A DNA stretch of 64,000 bases from Fischerella sp. CENA71 (GCA_024239075.1 JANBVI010000047.1:1-64000); one strand, 5' to 3'. Shown: positions 9,497 to 18,733, counted from the first letter of the stretch. Translations and numbers: made by a program. Notes: generated by a model from the sequence alone, not told the origin.

Positions 9497-10135
9497 ATGC
9501 TCAAAATGAGTGTATCTAATCAACAAATAGTGATCGCAGGTAAAGTTCTAGAAGGGGAAAGCGAAAAAACAATTTCTGGCGCGATAGTCCAAATTATTGA
9601 AATGCCAGAAACATTCAAAGCTATTTTATCTCTGAAAGCACTTCAATACAGTTCACAATGGGAAAAAATGTTAGAGCGACCTGACCGCAAAATTACAACC
9701 AGCGATGGTGATTTTCACTTTATCAATTTACCTCCAGGAGAATATCTTCTAGAAACATCTTTACCAGCAAGTGCAACTCGATATAAAAATGGCAGAAAAA
9801 CAGTAAACATTTCTGCTGCTGTTGATGGTAAAATTCTTACTACAATGATAGAAATTTTTCTTTTACCAACTGGAATTAAAGGCAAAATCACCGATGCAGA
9901 TGAGCCGAATCAAGCAATTATTAATGCCAAAGTACAGATCCAAGGCTGTCGAGATAGTACCTTAAGCGATCAAAAGGGTAATTACCGCTTATTAGGTTTA
10001 GAATCCTCTAAATCAGGTCAACACACCGTAACTCTAATTGTCTCTGCGATAGGCTATCAACAAGTTTCTAAATCACTCGTTATTCAACTAGGGGAAGTAA
10101 TTGCCGAGCAAAATTTTGCTCTTAAACATAAATAA
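9497..10135 (+). CDS. Carboxypeptidase-regulatory-like domain protein
   Basis: 212 aa with two Ig-like beta domains of the CarboxypepD_reg type. The first has the phrase GDFHFINLPPGEYLLET, the second KGNYRLLGL after ALINAKVQI-like spacing. Such proteins are common second genes of cyanobacterial eCIS operons; their role is unknown, possibly structural or adhesive. AAGGAGG lies 6 nt before ATG 9497, which decides the start. No signal peptide, so it probably stays with the cytosolic particle. Confidence 0.7.
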   Translation: MLKMSVSNQQIVIAGKVLEGESEKTISGAIVQIIEMPETFKAILSLKALQYSSQWEKMLERPDRKITTSDGDFHFINLPPGEYLLETSLPASATRYKNGRKTVNISAAVDGKILTTMIEIFLLPTGIKGKITDADEPNQAIINAKVQIQGCRDSTLSDQKGNYRLLGLESSKSGQHTVTLIVSAIGYQQVSKSLVIQLGEVIAEQNFALKHK

Positions 10136-10233
10136 AATAAGTATCTACACACAATTAATTCAACATATTATTTTTCTATTGCATATTGCCTATCCCCTAT
10201 CCCCATTTTCTAATAAATCAAGGAGTCAATCAA

Positions 10234-11682
10234 ATGCCAACCTATCTCTCTCCAGGTGTTTACGTCGAAGAAATAGCTTCCGGTTCTGCCCCAATTGTAG
10301 GAGTTGGAACCAGTATTTCTGCTTTTATTGGCACGATAAAAGCTAATGCTTGGTCATCAAACAACACCACTAATGCAGCATCAACTAAGTCTGTGGGAAG
10401 TTCTACAAATCCTGTTAGCATTGGTGATGGCAAAGGTGGTAATCAAAAAAATTATCCATTGTTGTCGGGAGATTATCCCGTAGTTACCACAGCAGGGACT
10501 TATAGCTTTTTTGTTGATGGGAATCCTGTTAATTTAGATGATGCAAACCCGATTACAAATAATGATGCAGACAAGTCTGCAACAGTAAAGTTTAAAGATG
10601 CCGTAGCTTCAGGGGCAAAAATTACCGGATATTATCAAGTTCAAATACCAACAACACCAATTCCAATTGATCATAACATTGCTAAAGAAGGGGAAATTAA
10701 ACTCTGTACAAACTTTACTGAATTTAAGAAATTCTTTGGTGACTTTTTGTCTCCTAGTGGTGATACTCAAGGACAAAACACTTTAGCTCATGCAGTTTAT
10801 GGCTTTTTCAGAAATGGTGGCACTCGTTGTTATGTCACCTGGATCACTGGGGAAGATAAGATTGCTGGTGTTTTAGATGCTTTTGAAGCTATTGACGAAA
10901 TTACTATCGTCGTTGCGCCAGGAAATTTAGATTTGAGGGATGATATCAAAGACCATTGTGAAAAGATGGGCGATCGCATTGCGATTCTCGATAGTCCAGA
11001 TACCATCGACCTTAGCAGTACAGGAGTTATTAATACTCTCAAACCCTTCAATTCTCCTTATGCAGCTTTGTATTTCCCCTGGATTCAAGTTTTCGATCCT
11101 GCCAGCAATAGTAATATTTATATTCCACCCAGTGGTCATATTGCTGGAGTTTACGCACGGGTTGATGGACAAAGGGGAGTACACAAAGCCCCTGGAAATG
11201 AAACGATATTGGGAGCTTTGGATTTAAAATATAATCTCAGCAAAACCAAACAAGATGGACTCAACCCAGATGGGATTAACGTTATTCGCAAGTTAAATGG
11301 TGATATCCGCGTCTGGGGTGCGCGTACCTTGGGCGGAGATGCGAATACAGAGTTTAAGTACGTAAATATCAGACGTCATTTTAGTTACTTACGAGACTCA
11401 ATTGATAAAGGAACTCAGTGGACGGTTTTTGAACCCAACACACCCGAACTTTGGGCAAAAATCCGTCGCAATATTAGTGCTTTTTTAGTAATGGAGTGGC
11501 GCAAAGGTGCATTATTTGGCACAACTCCCCAAGAAGCTTTTTATGTGAAATGCGATGAAGAAAACAACCCCCCAGAAGTCCGCGATTTAGGTCAAGTTGT
11601 CACAGAAATTGGCCTAGCAGTAGTTAAACCCGCAGAATTCGTGATTTTCCGTCTCAGTCAATGGGCTGGTTCGGGGAAATGA
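10234..11682 (+). CDS. Contractile tail sheath protein 1
   Basis: The start at 10234 is favoured over an upstream ATG at 10186 because AAGGAG lies at ~10219 and the sheath family begins MPTYLSPGVYVEE. The C-terminal half has the classic sheath signatures: SGHIAGVYARVDGQRGVHKAP, then RVWGARTL, then a WRKGALFGTTPQEAFYV block (quoted in parts). About 482 aa. It polymerises around the tube and contracts. The loop region between ~35 and 130 is Ser/Thr/Asn-rich and is probably a surface insertion domain. Paralogue of the next gene. Confidence 0.95.
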   Translation: MPTYLSPGVYVEEIASGSAPIVGVGTSISAFIGTIKANAWSSNNTTNAASTKSVGSSTNPVSIGDGKGGNQKNYPLLSGDYPVVTTAGTYSFFVDGNPVNLDDANPITNNDADKSATVKFKDAVASGAKITGYYQVQIPTTPIPIDHNIAKEGEIKLCTNFTEFKKFFGDFLSPSGDTQGQNTLAHAVYGFFRNGGTRCYVTWITGEDKIAGVLDAFEAIDEITIVVAPGNLDLRDDIKDHCEKMGDRIAILDSPDTIDLSSTGVINTLKPFNSPYAALYFPWIQVFDPASNSNIYIPPSGHIAGVYARVDGQRGVHKAPGNETILGALDLKYNLSKTKQDGLNPDGINVIRKLNGDIRVWGARTLGGDANTEFKYVNIRRHFSYLRDSIDKGTQWTVFEPNTPELWAKIRRNISAFLVMEWRKGALFGTTPQEAFYVKCDEENNPPEVRDLGQVVTEIGLAVVKPAEFVIFRLSQWAGSGK

Positions 11683-11713
11683 AATTCACTTTTGACTTTT
11701 GACTTTATTTCCT

Positions 11714-12829
11714 ATGCCAACTTTAAAGCCAAAAATACCAGGTATCTCTCTCAACCATATTGTTCCGACCCCAGCACCTGAACTGTTGACAGGTGTTCCA
11801 GTATTTTTTGGCTTGGCATCAGTAAAAACTAGTGCGAACGAAGCAAAAAAGCTAACCTTGGCGACTCATTTTGACCAATATTTTCATCAAGCAAAGGGAT
11901 ATCTGCGAGATGCAATCATAGGGTTTTTTGAAAATGGAGGTCGTATTTGTTACGTTATTGCCTTAGCAGATAATACTCTTGATGCTCTGCAAGAGGGGTT
12001 AGAAACAAGCGAAGTCCTAGAAAATATTGATTTGGTTTGTGTTCCCGATACCATGCTCGGTTCTGATGCTGAAATTATAAAGATGCAGCAAACCATCTTA
12101 GAGCATTGTGAGCAGATGAGCGATCGCTTTGCCATTCTGGATGCATTGAATGTTACTGATGTCGCACACCTACAGCAACAACGACAGGGACTTTCTAGCC
12201 ACAACGGAGCATTATATGCACCTTGGCTAAAAGTAGAACATCGTTCTGATCCAATTCCTCCCTGTGGTCATATTGCGGGAATTTACGCCCTTTGTGACCA
12301 CAATATTGGATTTCACGCCCCTCCTGCTAATTTTGAACTGCAAGGAGTGCTGGATTTGAGTCTTCACCTCACAACTACAGACCGAGAAGAATTGCTTAAT
12401 CCCAAAACCGGAGCGACAGTCAATTCTATCTGTAGCTTCCGAGGGCGAGGAATGCGAGTTTGGGGAGTACGTACCCTCAGTCCCCTGACTGAATGGCAAT
12501 ATGTTAATGTGCGTCGCTTATTTCTGACTTTTGGACGCTGGGCAAATCGAAATCTAGCCGATACTGTATTTGAACCCAATGCTTTCCCTTTATGGGTGCG
12601 ACTGCAAAGGGAATTGAGCGTTTATTGTGAATCTCTATGGCGACAAGGTGCTATCCAAGGTGCTGTACCCCAAGAAGCATTTTACGTTAGATGTAATGCC
12701 CAAACTAACCCCCCTGAAAATCGAGAAGTGGGACAGGTAGTCGCAGAAGTAGGTTTAGCCCCCACTATTCCTGGGGAATTTATCCAACTTTTACTTGTTC
12801 AAAGTAGTAGCGGAATTACACTCCAATAG
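11714..12829 (+). CDS. Contractile tail sheath protein 2
   Basis: About 371 aa from ATG 11714 (a TTG 15 nt upstream is also open). It shares with sheath 1 the blocks PCGHIAGIYALCD, GFHAPPAN, RVWGVRTL and QEAFYVRCNAQTNPPENREV. It lacks the N-terminal insertion of sheath 1. Two sheath paralogues in tandem are usual in eCIS; the shorter one often sits at an end of the sheath. It is followed by a block of palindromes, then the tube gene. Confidence 0.95.
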   Translation: MPTLKPKIPGISLNHIVPTPAPELLTGVPVFFGLASVKTSANEAKKLTLATHFDQYFHQAKGYLRDAIIGFFENGGRICYVIALADNTLDALQEGLETSEVLENIDLVCVPDTMLGSDAEIIKMQQTILEHCEQMSDRFAILDALNVTDVAHLQQQRQGLSSHNGALYAPWLKVEHRSDPIPPCGHIAGIYALCDHNIGFHAPPANFELQGVLDLSLHLTTTDREELLNPKTGATVNSICSFRGRGMRVWGVRTLSPLTEWQYVNVRRLFLTFGRWANRNLADTVFEPNAFPLWVRLQRELSVYCESLWRQGAIQGAVPQEAFYVRCNAQTNPPENREVGQVVAEVGLAPTIPGEFIQLLLVQSSSGITLQ

Positions 12830-12949
12830 GCAATAGGTAATAGGCAATAGGAAAAGATGGGGAAGAAAGGAGGTAGATATGTGTTGAATTTTTTCAAAAA
12901 TCAAATAGGAGTCCCATAACTTACATCTTGCACCTACCCCATATTCCGC

Positions 12950-13060
12950 CTCGGAATAAATTCCGAGTCTAATAGCATAAGTCCGTTTAAACGGACTCAA
13001 AGGCTTTCCTAGTCAGATTGATCTGACTTTCGCTTATAGCCAAGAAATTTATTTCTTGGC
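12950..13060. repeat. Four consecutive palindromes between sheath and tube genes
   Basis: Four hairpins lie end to end: CTCGGAAT-aa-ATTCCGAG (12950-12967), AGTCCGTTTAAACGGACT (12980-12997), AGTCAGA-ttga-TCTGACT (13011-13028) and GCCAAGAAAT-tt-ATTTCTTGGC (13039-13060). All are perfect. Before them is a CAATAGG-type short repeat (~12829-12850). Such REP-like arrays occur in cyanobacteria and may attenuate or stabilise mRNA here, between sheath and tube. The ~290-bp gap holds no gene. Confidence 0.85.
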
Positions 13061-13123
13061 GGGACGAAAAGTTGGTACAAGTTATGAAATAACTGATAAC
13101 TGATTATTGAAGGAGATGATTTT

Positions 13124-13564
13124 ATGCCAACAATTTCTAATCCTCACGATCCCTACAGTGGTTATAATTTCTGGGTTGAGTGGGATGGTATTATTCACGC
13201 TGGATTTCGTGAATGTAGTGGTTTAACAGCGACTCGAAAGGCAGGAACTTACAGAGAAGGAACAGATAAAGCCTTAAGTCAGCGTCAAATTCCAGGACTT
13301 AATAGTTATGGCAACATTACCCTAAAACGAGGAATTACTGACAATAAAGAACTATGGGAATGGCACAAAAAATTACAAAATGGAGAAACGGATCGCCGCA
13401 ACCTTTCGATTATTTTGGCAGATGATAGGGGAGAAGAAAAAATCCGGTGGAATTTGGAAAATTGCTGGCCTACAACTTGGAATGCTCCAGACTTTAATGC
13501 TACCTCTGACGAAGTGGCGATCGAAACCTTAGAACTAGTTCATGAAGGTATCACCGTTGGTTAA
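13124..13564 (+). CDS. Tail tube protein 1 (gp19/Afp1-like)
   Basis: 146 aa. The family pattern runs PHDPYSGYNFWVEWDG, GFRECSGLTA, LKRGITDNKELWEWH, then a C-terminal block ending IETLELVHEGI. That is the T4 gp19-like tube fold that forms the inner channel rings. AAGGAG at ~13111 precedes the ATG. Probably the major tube subunit. Confidence 0.95.
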   Translation: MPTISNPHDPYSGYNFWVEWDGIIHAGFRECSGLTATRKAGTYREGTDKALSQRQIPGLNSYGNITLKRGITDNKELWEWHKKLQNGETDRRNLSIILADDRGEEKIRWNLENCWPTTWNAPDFNATSDEVAIETLELVHEGITVG

Positions 13565-13600
13565 TATTTCCTTTGAGCAATATTTCTTTTGATTACAATC

Positions 13601-13963
13601 ATGCAGCAAACTGAATTTCCTTTTATATTGCCCCAAGGATATCTTGATTCAGAAGGTAATACCCACCGTGAAGGCATTATGCGGCTTTCAACTGCCTATG
13701 ATGAAATTGCTCCGATGCGAGATCCAAGGGTACAGAAGAATCCAGGATATTTGGTGATTATTCTCTTAGCAAGGACAATCATCAAACTCGGAACTTTAGA
13801 TCAAATTAATACCAAAGTAATTGAGGGATTATTTTCAGGAGATTTAGTTTATTTACAAGATTTTTATCAAAGAATTAACCAAAACGGTCACAGTCGTTTC
13901 CGGGTAGCTTGTCCCCACTGTCAAGGTGAGTTTGAAGTAGAAACAATTCCGGTGGGGGAGTAG
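13601..13963 (+). CDS. Small tail-assembly (chaperone-like) protein
   Basis: 120 aa from MQQTEFPF. The first half (LPQGYLDSEGNTHREGIMRL, RDPRVQKNPGYLVI) matches a family commonly encoded right after the tube in eCIS and contractile phage clusters. By position it is comparable to tail-assembly chaperones or small baseplate proteins. The C-terminus has a CPHC pair (half a zinc ribbon). The stop TAG at 13961 is preceded by a G-run (GTGGGGGAG). The next conserved reading frame begins over this stop without its own usual start codon. Confidence 0.7.
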   Translation: MQQTEFPFILPQGYLDSEGNTHREGIMRLSTAYDEIAPMRDPRVQKNPGYLVIILLARTIIKLGTLDQINTKVIEGLFSGDLVYLQDFYQRINQNGHSRFRVACPHCQGEFEVETIPVGE

Positions 13964-14115
13964 TTTGCTACCCCCCAGAACGACTCTTGGATGAGGTAGC
14001 CTACCTTGCTTATCATTTTCACTGGCCTTACGAACAGATTATGACAATGGAACATCGAGAACGTCAGCAGTGGGTAACACAAGTAGCACAGATTAATCAG
14101 CGACTCAACGATTGA
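13960..14115 (+). CDS. DUF6760 protein, overlapping frame without a usual start
   Basis: The frame reads YPPERLLDEVAYLAYHFHWP, then YEQIMTMEHRERQQWVTQVA and ends at TGA 14113. This is the DUF6760 family of contractile tail clusters, about 50-60 aa. No ATG, GTG or TTG lies in this frame between the stop at 13933 and the conserved YP; the first candidate is an internal TTG at ~13984 without a ribosome site. The frame is -1 relative to the preceding gene and overlaps its end. Either it is read by frameshifting at the G-run, or an unusual start is used. Too short for most gene callers. Confidence 0.7.
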   Translation, partial: VVCYPPERLLDEVAYLAYHFHWPYEQIMTMEHRERQQWVTQVAQINQRLND

Positions 14116-14184
14116 AAAAGAGGCGATTAATCGCGTCTCTACAAATCTGATCTCCGATCCCCAAATCATCATCAGAGGAAAAAA

Positions 14185-14667
14185 ATGAATCCCCTACTTA
14201 TCGGACTGAATGCAGCTTTGTCCGCAGGTTCAACCCTAAGTTTAGTAGGACACGACCCCTACATGGCTTACAACTTTGCGGTGGAAATAGGGGGAGTTGT
14301 TGTTGGTGGTTTTAGCGAAGTTAGCGGCTTAAGTAGTGAAATTGAATTAGAACCCTATGAGGAAGGAGGATTAAATGGTTATGTTCATAAATTTCCCAAA
14401 CATACTACTTATCCAAATTTGATCTTGAGCCGGGGATTAGTCAATATTGATCTGTTTTATATTTGGTATCAAGCAACTAGCCAAGGACTGATTCAGCAGT
14501 TGAACGGTACGATTCTCTTACTTGATGATCAACAAATTCCGATAATGTGGTGGACATTCCAAAATGCATATCCTGTCAAGTGGGAAGGGCCACAATTTAA
14601 AGCCAGTAGCGACGAAATTGCTGTGGAAAGAATTGAACTAGTGCATCAAGGAATTTCTAAGTTGTAA
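14185..14667 (+). CDS. Tail tube protein 2 (gp19/Afp5-like)
   Basis: 160 aa. Same fold as tube 1 with an extra N-terminal stretch: DPYMAYNFAVEIGGVVVGGF, SEVSGLSSEIE, LSRGL and a C-terminal block ending AVERIELVHQGISKL. The second tube paralogue in eCIS normally forms the tube-baseplate junction ring. ATG 14185 follows AGAGGAAAAA. A palindromic REP-like stretch (AGGCGATTAATCGCGTCT) sits at ~14121 between DUF6760 and this gene. Confidence 0.92.
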   Translation: MNPLLIGLNAALSAGSTLSLVGHDPYMAYNFAVEIGGVVVGGFSEVSGLSSEIELEPYEEGGLNGYVHKFPKHTTYPNLILSRGLVNIDLFYIWYQATSQGLIQQLNGTILLLDDQQIPIMWWTFQNAYPVKWEGPQFKASSDEIAVERIELVHQGISKL

Positions 14668-14670
14668 ATC

Positions 14671-16206
14671 ATGGAAAATTCTTTATCAAATTGGCAAGAT
14701 TCGCTCAATCATAAGTTGGTAAATCGGCTCACTCGTCCATTACGTCAACCAGGAATGATGAAAATGGGGATGAGTCAGAGAATAATTAATCGTTGCGATC
14801 GCTTTTTAAATCGCTTACCTCTTCTGAGTCAACAAATGCAACGTTGGGGTAATACTAATACCCTATCAACTGAGTCGGTTCCAATTGTTTATGCACAGTC
14901 TGTTTCCTTAGCAAAGGAAGAGGGAATAGACAATAAAGGAGATAATTTATTGCCAGCTGTCCCTCAAAATCAGCCTGCGGTTACTCTCATTCAAAGAAAG
15001 TTAGATTCTTCTCAATCTTTCCCGACAAGGACAATTAATAATTCTATACCTATTCAAAATTCTTCTAATTTATCAAGTTCTGATTCTAGAGATGAAACAA
15101 ACCAATCTCTGACTTTAAAAACACACATTAATCAGCCTTCTATATATTCATCAGAAGTTCCGGCAGTTTCTCCTCAAGTTATTGCTGAAGAACTAGCAAA
15201 AACATCAGAAATGCCGTTACAAGATAAATTTACTGACTCTAAAACAATTTCATCATTAAATACTAATATTCCATCGACACCAATTTTAGATGCAGTAATC
15301 AACGAAACATCGATCTCTTCGTCAGAAATTCCGGCAGTTTCTCCTCAAGTTATTGCTGAAGAATTAGCACAAATATCAGAAATGCCGTTACAAGGTAAAT
15401 TTACTGACTCTAAAACAGCTTCATCATTAAATACTAATATTCCATCGACACCGATTTTAGATGCAGTAATCAACGAAACCTCGAACTCTTCGTCAGAAAT
15501 GCCGATAGTTTCTCCTCAAGTTATTGCTGAAGAATTAACAATCACATCAGAAATACCATTCGCACAAGAAGACGTGAGTATTTCCGAGCAGTCACTTCCC
15601 ATTATTCAAGCAAAATTGCTAAATTCTTCTTTATCATCATCTCTTCCTTTAGTCAATAATTTGCATACTTTCGATTCTCCGCAGCAAACCCAAAAAAAAC
15701 ATTATTCGGGAAATTTCGAGTTAATAAAACGACAAATTTTAGAATCTAATACTGCCTATACCAATTTTCCCATTGTGACTGCTCAATCTCCAAATTCTCA
15801 AGCTAAATTGAGCAATCAAAAAACATCATTGGTGAACAATTCGCCAATTAATCAAAATCATCACAATCAAAATATCTCTCCTCTTACCCAGATTTCTGTA
15901 ACTTCTCCAATTAATCCCCCCTTAAAGCCTCAATCTTCGCCTTTACCTCTAGCTAAAACTACACCATCATCAAGGAGCATTAGTCAGCAACCTACCCTAT
16001 CAAACCAGAATTCAAGAGCATCAACCACAGATTCTTTATCATCACCTCCCAGAACTTTTGCTAGTTCTTTATCAACACCAGAGACTTCCATTTCTCCAAT
16101 AGCAACTCAATCAAATATTGATGTTGATAGCATAGCAAATCAAGTTGAACGCAAACTAATGCGACGGTTAGTAATTGAAAGCGAACGCAGAGGAAAAATT
16201 CGATGA
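14671..16206 (+). CDS. Low-complexity Ser/Thr/Asn/Pro-rich protein with ~57-aa tandem repeats
   Basis: 511 aa, mostly predicted disordered. A unit containing SPQVIAEELA, PLQ-K-TDSKT, SSLNTNIPSTPILDAVINET is repeated about three times (roughly codons 155-290), also visible at DNA level with ~171-bp period. The ends are more ordered: a basic N-terminus (NRLTRPLRQPGMMKMGM) and a helical C-terminus with VERKLMRRLVIESERR. It lies between tube 2 and the LysM adaptor and overlaps the next gene by 4 nt, so it is part of the operon. No known family recognised; a spacer, ruler or linker is a guess from its position. Confidence 0.75.
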   Translation: MENSLSNWQDSLNHKLVNRLTRPLRQPGMMKMGMSQRIINRCDRFLNRLPLLSQQMQRWGNTNTLSTESVPIVYAQSVSLAKEEGIDNKGDNLLPAVPQNQPAVTLIQRKLDSSQSFPTRTINNSIPIQNSSNLSSSDSRDETNQSLTLKTHINQPSIYSSEVPAVSPQVIAEELAKTSEMPLQDKFTDSKTISSLNTNIPSTPILDAVINETSISSSEIPAVSPQVIAEELAQISEMPLQGKFTDSKTASSLNTNIPSTPILDAVINETSNSSSEMPIVSPQVIAEELTITSEIPFAQEDVSISEQSLPIIQAKLLNSSLSSSLPLVNNLHTFDSPQQTQKKHYSGNFELIKRQILESNTAYTNFPIVTAQSPNSQAKLSNQKTSLVNNSPINQNHHNQNISPLTQISVTSPINPPLKPQSSPLPLAKTTPSSRSISQQPTLSNQNSRASTTDSLSSPPRTFASSLSTPETSISPIATQSNIDVDSIANQVERKLMRRLVIESERRGKIR

Positions 16207-16865
16207 CACTAGAGAAATTAACTATCAAAGCAGAAAAAAGTAACTCTGGAAAGTTCGACGAAAAATTCAAAGTTCTTTTTAACCCTAACCAAGTACAAAT
16301 CGTCAAAACAGGCTGGAAAATGGAAAAATACGGTCCTGTTGCGTCTCAAGAATTGACTCAACTCAGTCTTGATTTATTCTTTGACACCACACTGTTCGGG
16401 TATCCACCAGAAAATGTCCAAAATTATACGCGCAAAATTTTTAGTTTAACTCAGCCTCGAGTTGGCACAAATCCTAAACGTCCTCCCCGTTGTCAGCTAA
16501 TTTGGGGAACTATATCTGGTAAAGATAGTGTGTTATTACCTGATGGTTTTTTAGAAAGTGTCACTAAAAAGCTGACTCATTTTCTGGAAGATGGTACGCC
16601 TGTCAGAGCAATTTTAAGCTGCACATTTAAAGAGTGGAAAGAACCAAGAAAAAAGGCAAAAATTGCTAATCCCATTGATGATCCTGTAAGAATTGTGAGA
16701 CGAGGAGAAACTTTAAGTAGTATTGCAGCCGAAGAATATGGCGATCCTTCTTTATGGCGTGTGATTGCAGCAGAAAATCACCTGATTAATCCTCGTCAAT
16801 TAAATCCGGGAATGGTTTTGACGATTCCTCCTTTGCGGATTAATAGCGTGACTCAGAGGGGATAA
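16203..16865 (+). CDS. LysM-containing baseplate adaptor (Afp7/gp53-like)
   Basis: 220 aa. The N-terminal beta domain (FKVLFNPNQVQIVKTGWK) is typical of eCIS adaptor proteins that sit on the hub. Residues ~170-215 form a LysM domain: VRRGETLSSIAAEEYGDPSL, then WRVIAAEN and LNPGMVLTIPPL. The family links tube or spike hub to baseplate wedges. Starts inside the previous gene (ATGA overlap), so translation is probably coupled. After the stop there is a short G-rich repeat (GGGGGACAAGG type). Confidence 0.85.
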   Translation: MTLEKLTIKAEKSNSGKFDEKFKVLFNPNQVQIVKTGWKMEKYGPVASQELTQLSLDLFFDTTLFGYPPENVQNYTRKIFSLTQPRVGTNPKRPPRCQLIWGTISGKDSVLLPDGFLESVTKKLTHFLEDGTPVRAILSCTFKEWKEPRKKAKIANPIDDPVRIVRRGETLSSIAAEEYGDPSLWRVIAAENHLINPRQLNPGMVLTIPPLRINSVTQRG

Positions 16866-16964
16866 GGGGGACAAGGAGGACAAGGGGGATAAGGGAAGGG
16901 AAGGAGGAATAAATTGTGTTGGATGTAGGAATTGGATAATTTATTTTTTGGAGTTTCCTAAATC

Positions 16965-18029
16965 ATGCCGAGTGATGCTTCCTTATTAAATCCTAATCTC
17001 AAAATTTTGATTCAAAGTAAACCCCTTGCTTCAGAGATACAAGCTGATTTGCAAGCGGTTTTAGTATCAGAGGATTTGGAAGCTCCAAGTATGTTTACTC
17101 TGCAATTGGTGACTTGGGACTTAGTAAAACAAGAAATGACATGGGTAGATGACAAAGTATTTGATGTTGGGAATGAAGTAGAAATTCAGATGGGATATGA
17201 ACAAGAACTTAAAACTTTAATGGTGGGAGAAATTACGGGATTAGAACCAGAATATAGCCAAGATATGACACCAATACTTGTGGTGCGAGGTCATGATTTA
17301 CGCCACCGTTTGTTGCGAGGTCGCCACACAAAATCTTTTGTGAAAATGAAAGATAGTGAGATTGCTAGTCAAATTGCCAGAACTAGGGGACTAGCAGCAA
17401 AAGTTACCGACACTGAAGTAAAATTAGAATATATTTTGCAACATAACCAAACAGATTGGGAGTTTTTACAAGAGCGAGCAGGACGCATTGGCTATGAAGT
17501 TGTGGTGGATAGTAAAACTCTTTATTTTCGTCCCCATGAGAATGCTAAATCAAAAGTTTTGACTCTAACCTATGGAGAAAATTTACAAGAATTTTTACCT
17601 CGTTTAAGTACCTTGAGTCAGGTACAACAGGTTGAGGTAAGAAGTTGGATTCCTAAAGAAAAGAAAGAGGTAATAGCTAAGGCTGCGGTAGGGAAAGAAG
17701 GTGGAACAATGCAAGGATCAACTTCTGGTGCTAAAGCAGTCAAAAAAGCCTTTGGTGAGTCGAGTTATACGATTGTAGATCAACCTGTATGGAGTAAAGC
17801 AGAAGCCGATCAAATGGCATTAGGACAGTTTCAAGACGGAGCGATCGCTTACATTACTGGTGAGGGAACTTGCCAAGGTGATCCCAACTTACGTGCTGGA
17901 AAAGTGATAGAAATTGCTAGAGTTGGCAAAAAATTTAGTGGTCTTTATTATATCAATAGTGCAGAACATTCCTATTCTCTAAATCAAGGTTATCAAACTT
18001 CATTTACTGTCAGGAGAAACGCTACATGA
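16965..18029 (+). CDS. Baseplate hub protein, gpD/Afp8-like (late control D family)
   Basis: 354 aa. The sequence has VRGHDLRHRLLRGRHTKSF, the pattern SEIASQIARTRGL and the W-x-F-L-x-x-R-A block TDWEFLQERAGRIGYEV, all typical of phage late-control gpD/VgrG hub domains. The C-terminal KFSGLYYINSAEHSYS is also conserved. It forms a trimeric ring that holds the spike. The stop overlaps the spike ATG (ATGA), as expected for a hub-spike pair. Confidence 0.92.
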   Translation: MPSDASLLNPNLKILIQSKPLASEIQADLQAVLVSEDLEAPSMFTLQLVTWDLVKQEMTWVDDKVFDVGNEVEIQMGYEQELKTLMVGEITGLEPEYSQDMTPILVVRGHDLRHRLLRGRHTKSFVKMKDSEIASQIARTRGLAAKVTDTEVKLEYILQHNQTDWEFLQERAGRIGYEVVVDSKTLYFRPHENAKSKVLTLTYGENLQEFLPRLSTLSQVQQVEVRSWIPKEKKEVIAKAAVGKEGGTMQGSTSGAKAVKKAFGESSYTIVDQPVWSKAEADQMALGQFQDGAIAYITGEGTCQGDPNLRAGKVIEIARVGKKFSGLYYINSAEHSYSLNQGYQTSFTVRRNAT

Positions 18030-18733
18030 ACGGTATAGATTTATTAATCAATAATGACAAAAATCATCATGTTTATGGTGTGACGGTTGGTATAGTTACT
18101 AATAATAAAGATCCAGATGGTTTAGGACGAATTAAGGTAAAATTTCCTTGGCTTTCTTCAGAGGAGGAAAGTTACTGGGCTAGGGTTTTAACACCTATGG
18201 CAGGAAATAACCGAGGGATTTATTTTTTGCCGGAAGTTGATGATGAAGTGTTAGTCACCTTTGAACATGGTGATATCAATTTTCCTTATGTTCTAGGAGC
18301 TTTGTGGAACGGGAAAGATAAACCACCTCTCCAAAATGATGATGGTAAGAATAATCAGCGAGTCATTAAATCTCGTAGTGGTCATCAAATTATTTTAGAT
18401 GATACTGATGGAAAAGAACAAATTATTATTCAAGATAAAACAGGGAAAAATCAAATTATTATTAATTCTCCAGAAAATCAAATGAATGTCAATGTTGAAA
18501 AGGATGTAATTATTGAAACTAAAGGTAAAATTATCTTGAAAAGTAGTGATGATGATGTTTCCATTGAGTGTAAAAATCTATCAATAAAAACTCAACAAAA
18601 TTATCAATTAGAAGCAGGCTCAAATTGTACGATTAAAGCTAAAGCTCAATATGAATTGGAAGCACAATCAGGTTTAGGAATTAAATGTTCAGCCGGAGTG
18701 AAAGTCAATGATGGTTCCTTAGAGGTGATGTGA
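18026..18733 (+). CDS. Spike protein (gpV/VgrG-C-like)
   Basis: 235 aa. It starts with an OB-fold: VYGVTVGIVTNNKDPDGLGR, then IKVKFPWLSSEEESYWARVL and FLPEVDDEVLVTFEHGD. The C-terminal ~110 residues are repetitive and polar (QIIINSPENQMNVNVEKDVI), the beta-helical needle. The trimer pierces the target envelope. No PAAR domain is fused; small proteins downstream may cap the tip. Overlaps the gp25 gene by 4 nt. Confidence 0.92.
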   Translation: MNGIDLLINNDKNHHVYGVTVGIVTNNKDPDGLGRIKVKFPWLSSEEESYWARVLTPMAGNNRGIYFLPEVDDEVLVTFEHGDINFPYVLGALWNGKDKPPLQNDDGKNNQRVIKSRSGHQIILDDTDGKEQIIIQDKTGKNQIIINSPENQMNVNVEKDVIIETKGKIILKSSDDDVSIECKNLSIKTQQNYQLEAGSNCTIKAKAQYELEAQSGLGIKCSAGVKVNDGSLEVM

